Source: Candidatus Hydrogenedentota bacterium
GTDB taxonomy: Bacteria > Hydrogenedentota > Hydrogenedentia > Hydrogenedentales > CAITNO01
DNA: 6,454 bases
Reading direction: 5' to 3'
NCBI GenBank assembly: GCA_029554925.1
Contig: JAKPUV010000608.1
Span: 1-6,454, forward strand
Part shown: positions 6,199 through 6,454 of the stretch, piece after piece
Layout of the letters: each line of letters begins with the position of its first letter
Position numbering within the stretch: the first letter of the stretch is position 1
Notes under the pieces: generated by a model
Seen by the model: the letters and a program-made list of their open reading frames with translations, nothing else
Database searches by the model: none
Told to the model about the DNA's origin: nothing
Program-made: the position numbers and the translations under genes

Positions 6199-6246
6199 TT
6201 ACCGTTGCCGCCTCAGGAGCGCGTTGCGGGAGGAGATCATCGGCAT
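6199..6246 (-). CDS. Possible 15-residue peptide in a short leftward transcript
   Basis: An ATG at 6246 opens a 15-codon frame, MPMISSRNALLRRQR, that ends with TAA at 6199-6201. On the minus strand AAAGG (6253-6257) lies 6 nt upstream. The stop codon is 5 bp before the terminator hairpin, and a leftward promoter-like sequence lies about 95 bp upstream of the ATG. The frame is also open further upstream without an ATG, so it could instead be the tail of a decayed gene. The peptide is basic at its C-terminus and matches no family I know. The arrangement, not the peptide, is the evidence. Confidence 0.25.
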   Translation of the reverse strand: MPMISSRNALLRRQR

Positions 6247-6336
6247 CTTGTACCTTTCGAAACACCACGTCGAAGACGATGCCCAGCGGTGATTACGGGC
6301 TTGACGCCGGGCGCTGTCTTGGTCCCCCCTTCAGAC

Positions 6337-6365
6337 ATTTTATGGGGCAGATCAAGTTTTTTCAA
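6337..6365 (-). promoter_or_regulatory. Leftward sigma70-type promoter candidate
   Basis: The minus strand reads TTGAAA (6360-6365), a 17-bp spacer and TAAAAT (6337-6342), each hexamer matching five of six consensus bases. Transcription would start near 6330 and run into the leftward-oriented terminator ending near 6150, giving an RNA of roughly 180 nt. Confidence 0.5.
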
Positions 6366-6370
6366 TGGAG

Positions 6371-6394
6371 TTTTCCACCGGGTTTTCCACCGGG
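6371..6394. repeat. Two tandem copies of a 12-bp unit
   Basis: TTTTCCACCGGG occurs twice in direct succession, and the next bases (TTCGGGGGG) look like a decayed continuation. It lies just upstream of the leftward promoter candidate. Function unknown; it may be a simple slippage duplication or part of a regulator site. Confidence 0.6.
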
Positions 6395-6454
6395 TTCGGG
6401 GGGAAACCAGCTGGCGTGCTTTCTCAATGACTGGACGTGTCGGACGTCGCTGTA

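Larger units (their letters stand above)
6138..6454. other. Region downstream of the isomerase-like gene, no large gene visible
   Basis: 317 bp to the right edge. It contains a 12-bp palindrome over the stop codon, a strong hairpin, a tiny leftward ORF, a leftward promoter-like sequence and a 12-bp tandem repeat, each listed or discussed separately. No frame on either strand has both family resemblance and normal length. Confidence 0.7.

Noticed and set aside
6301..6306. TTGACG as a rightward -35 element
   Set aside because: The -10 position 17 bp downstream falls in a run of C, so there is no promoter.
6342..6454. An open frame from ATG at 6342 to the right edge
   Set aside because: No ribosome binding site, it begins inside the leftward promoter candidate, and it includes the 12-bp tandem repeat. 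It shows no family resemblance over its 37 codons.

Overview
This GC-rich window (with one clearly AT-rich intergenic patch) looks like part of the chromosome of an anaerobic, fermentative or H2-metabolising bacterium. Compact Shine-Dalgarno-led genes, an NAD-linked hydrogenase operon and a Tat-exported lipoprotein with a sugar-isomerase-like fold suggest an uncultured lineage such as Hydrogenedentota, Planctomycetota or another PVC-type phylum. That placement is an inference from style, not from a marker gene.

Left two thirds (1-4138, minus strand): a tight operon transcribed leftward in the order hydC, hydB, hydA. hydC is a NuoE-like thioredoxin-fold [2Fe-2S] protein. hydB overlaps it by 4 bp (ATGA) and encodes a 1035-residue fusion: a HydB/NuoF-type FMN and NADH module followed in the same chain by a complete GltD/NfnB-type FAD and NAD(P)H module. 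17 bp further on, hydA begins; its first 159 residues carry the [2Fe-2S], the His-Cys3 [4Fe-4S] and the start of a 2x[4Fe-4S] domain typical of HydA [FeFe]-hydrogenases. The gene runs off the left edge, so the catalytic H-cluster domain is not seen. The three proteins would form a soluble cytoplasmic complex moving electrons between NAD(H), probably NADP(H), ferredoxin and the subunit that leaves the window. The fused NfnB-like half makes it more than a standard HydABC complex.

Middle (4139-4589): a 451-bp divergent intergenic region. It holds two near-identical 16-bp inverted repeats (TACC-N8-GGTA) 35 bp apart that look like operators, an AT-rich block upstream of hydC with only a weak promoter candidate, and a good sigma70-type promoter (TTGACG-17-TAGAAT) for the rightward gene.

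Right part (4590-6137, plus strand): one gene for a Tat-signal, lipobox-bearing protein whose C-terminal half resembles the L-fucose/L-arabinose isomerase superfamily. The last 317 bp contain no convincing large gene. They do contain a leftward promoter, a 15-codon ORF with a Shine-Dalgarno sequence and a hairpin followed by a T-tract in the matching orientation. Together these look like a very small leftward transcription unit converging on the isomerase-like gene.
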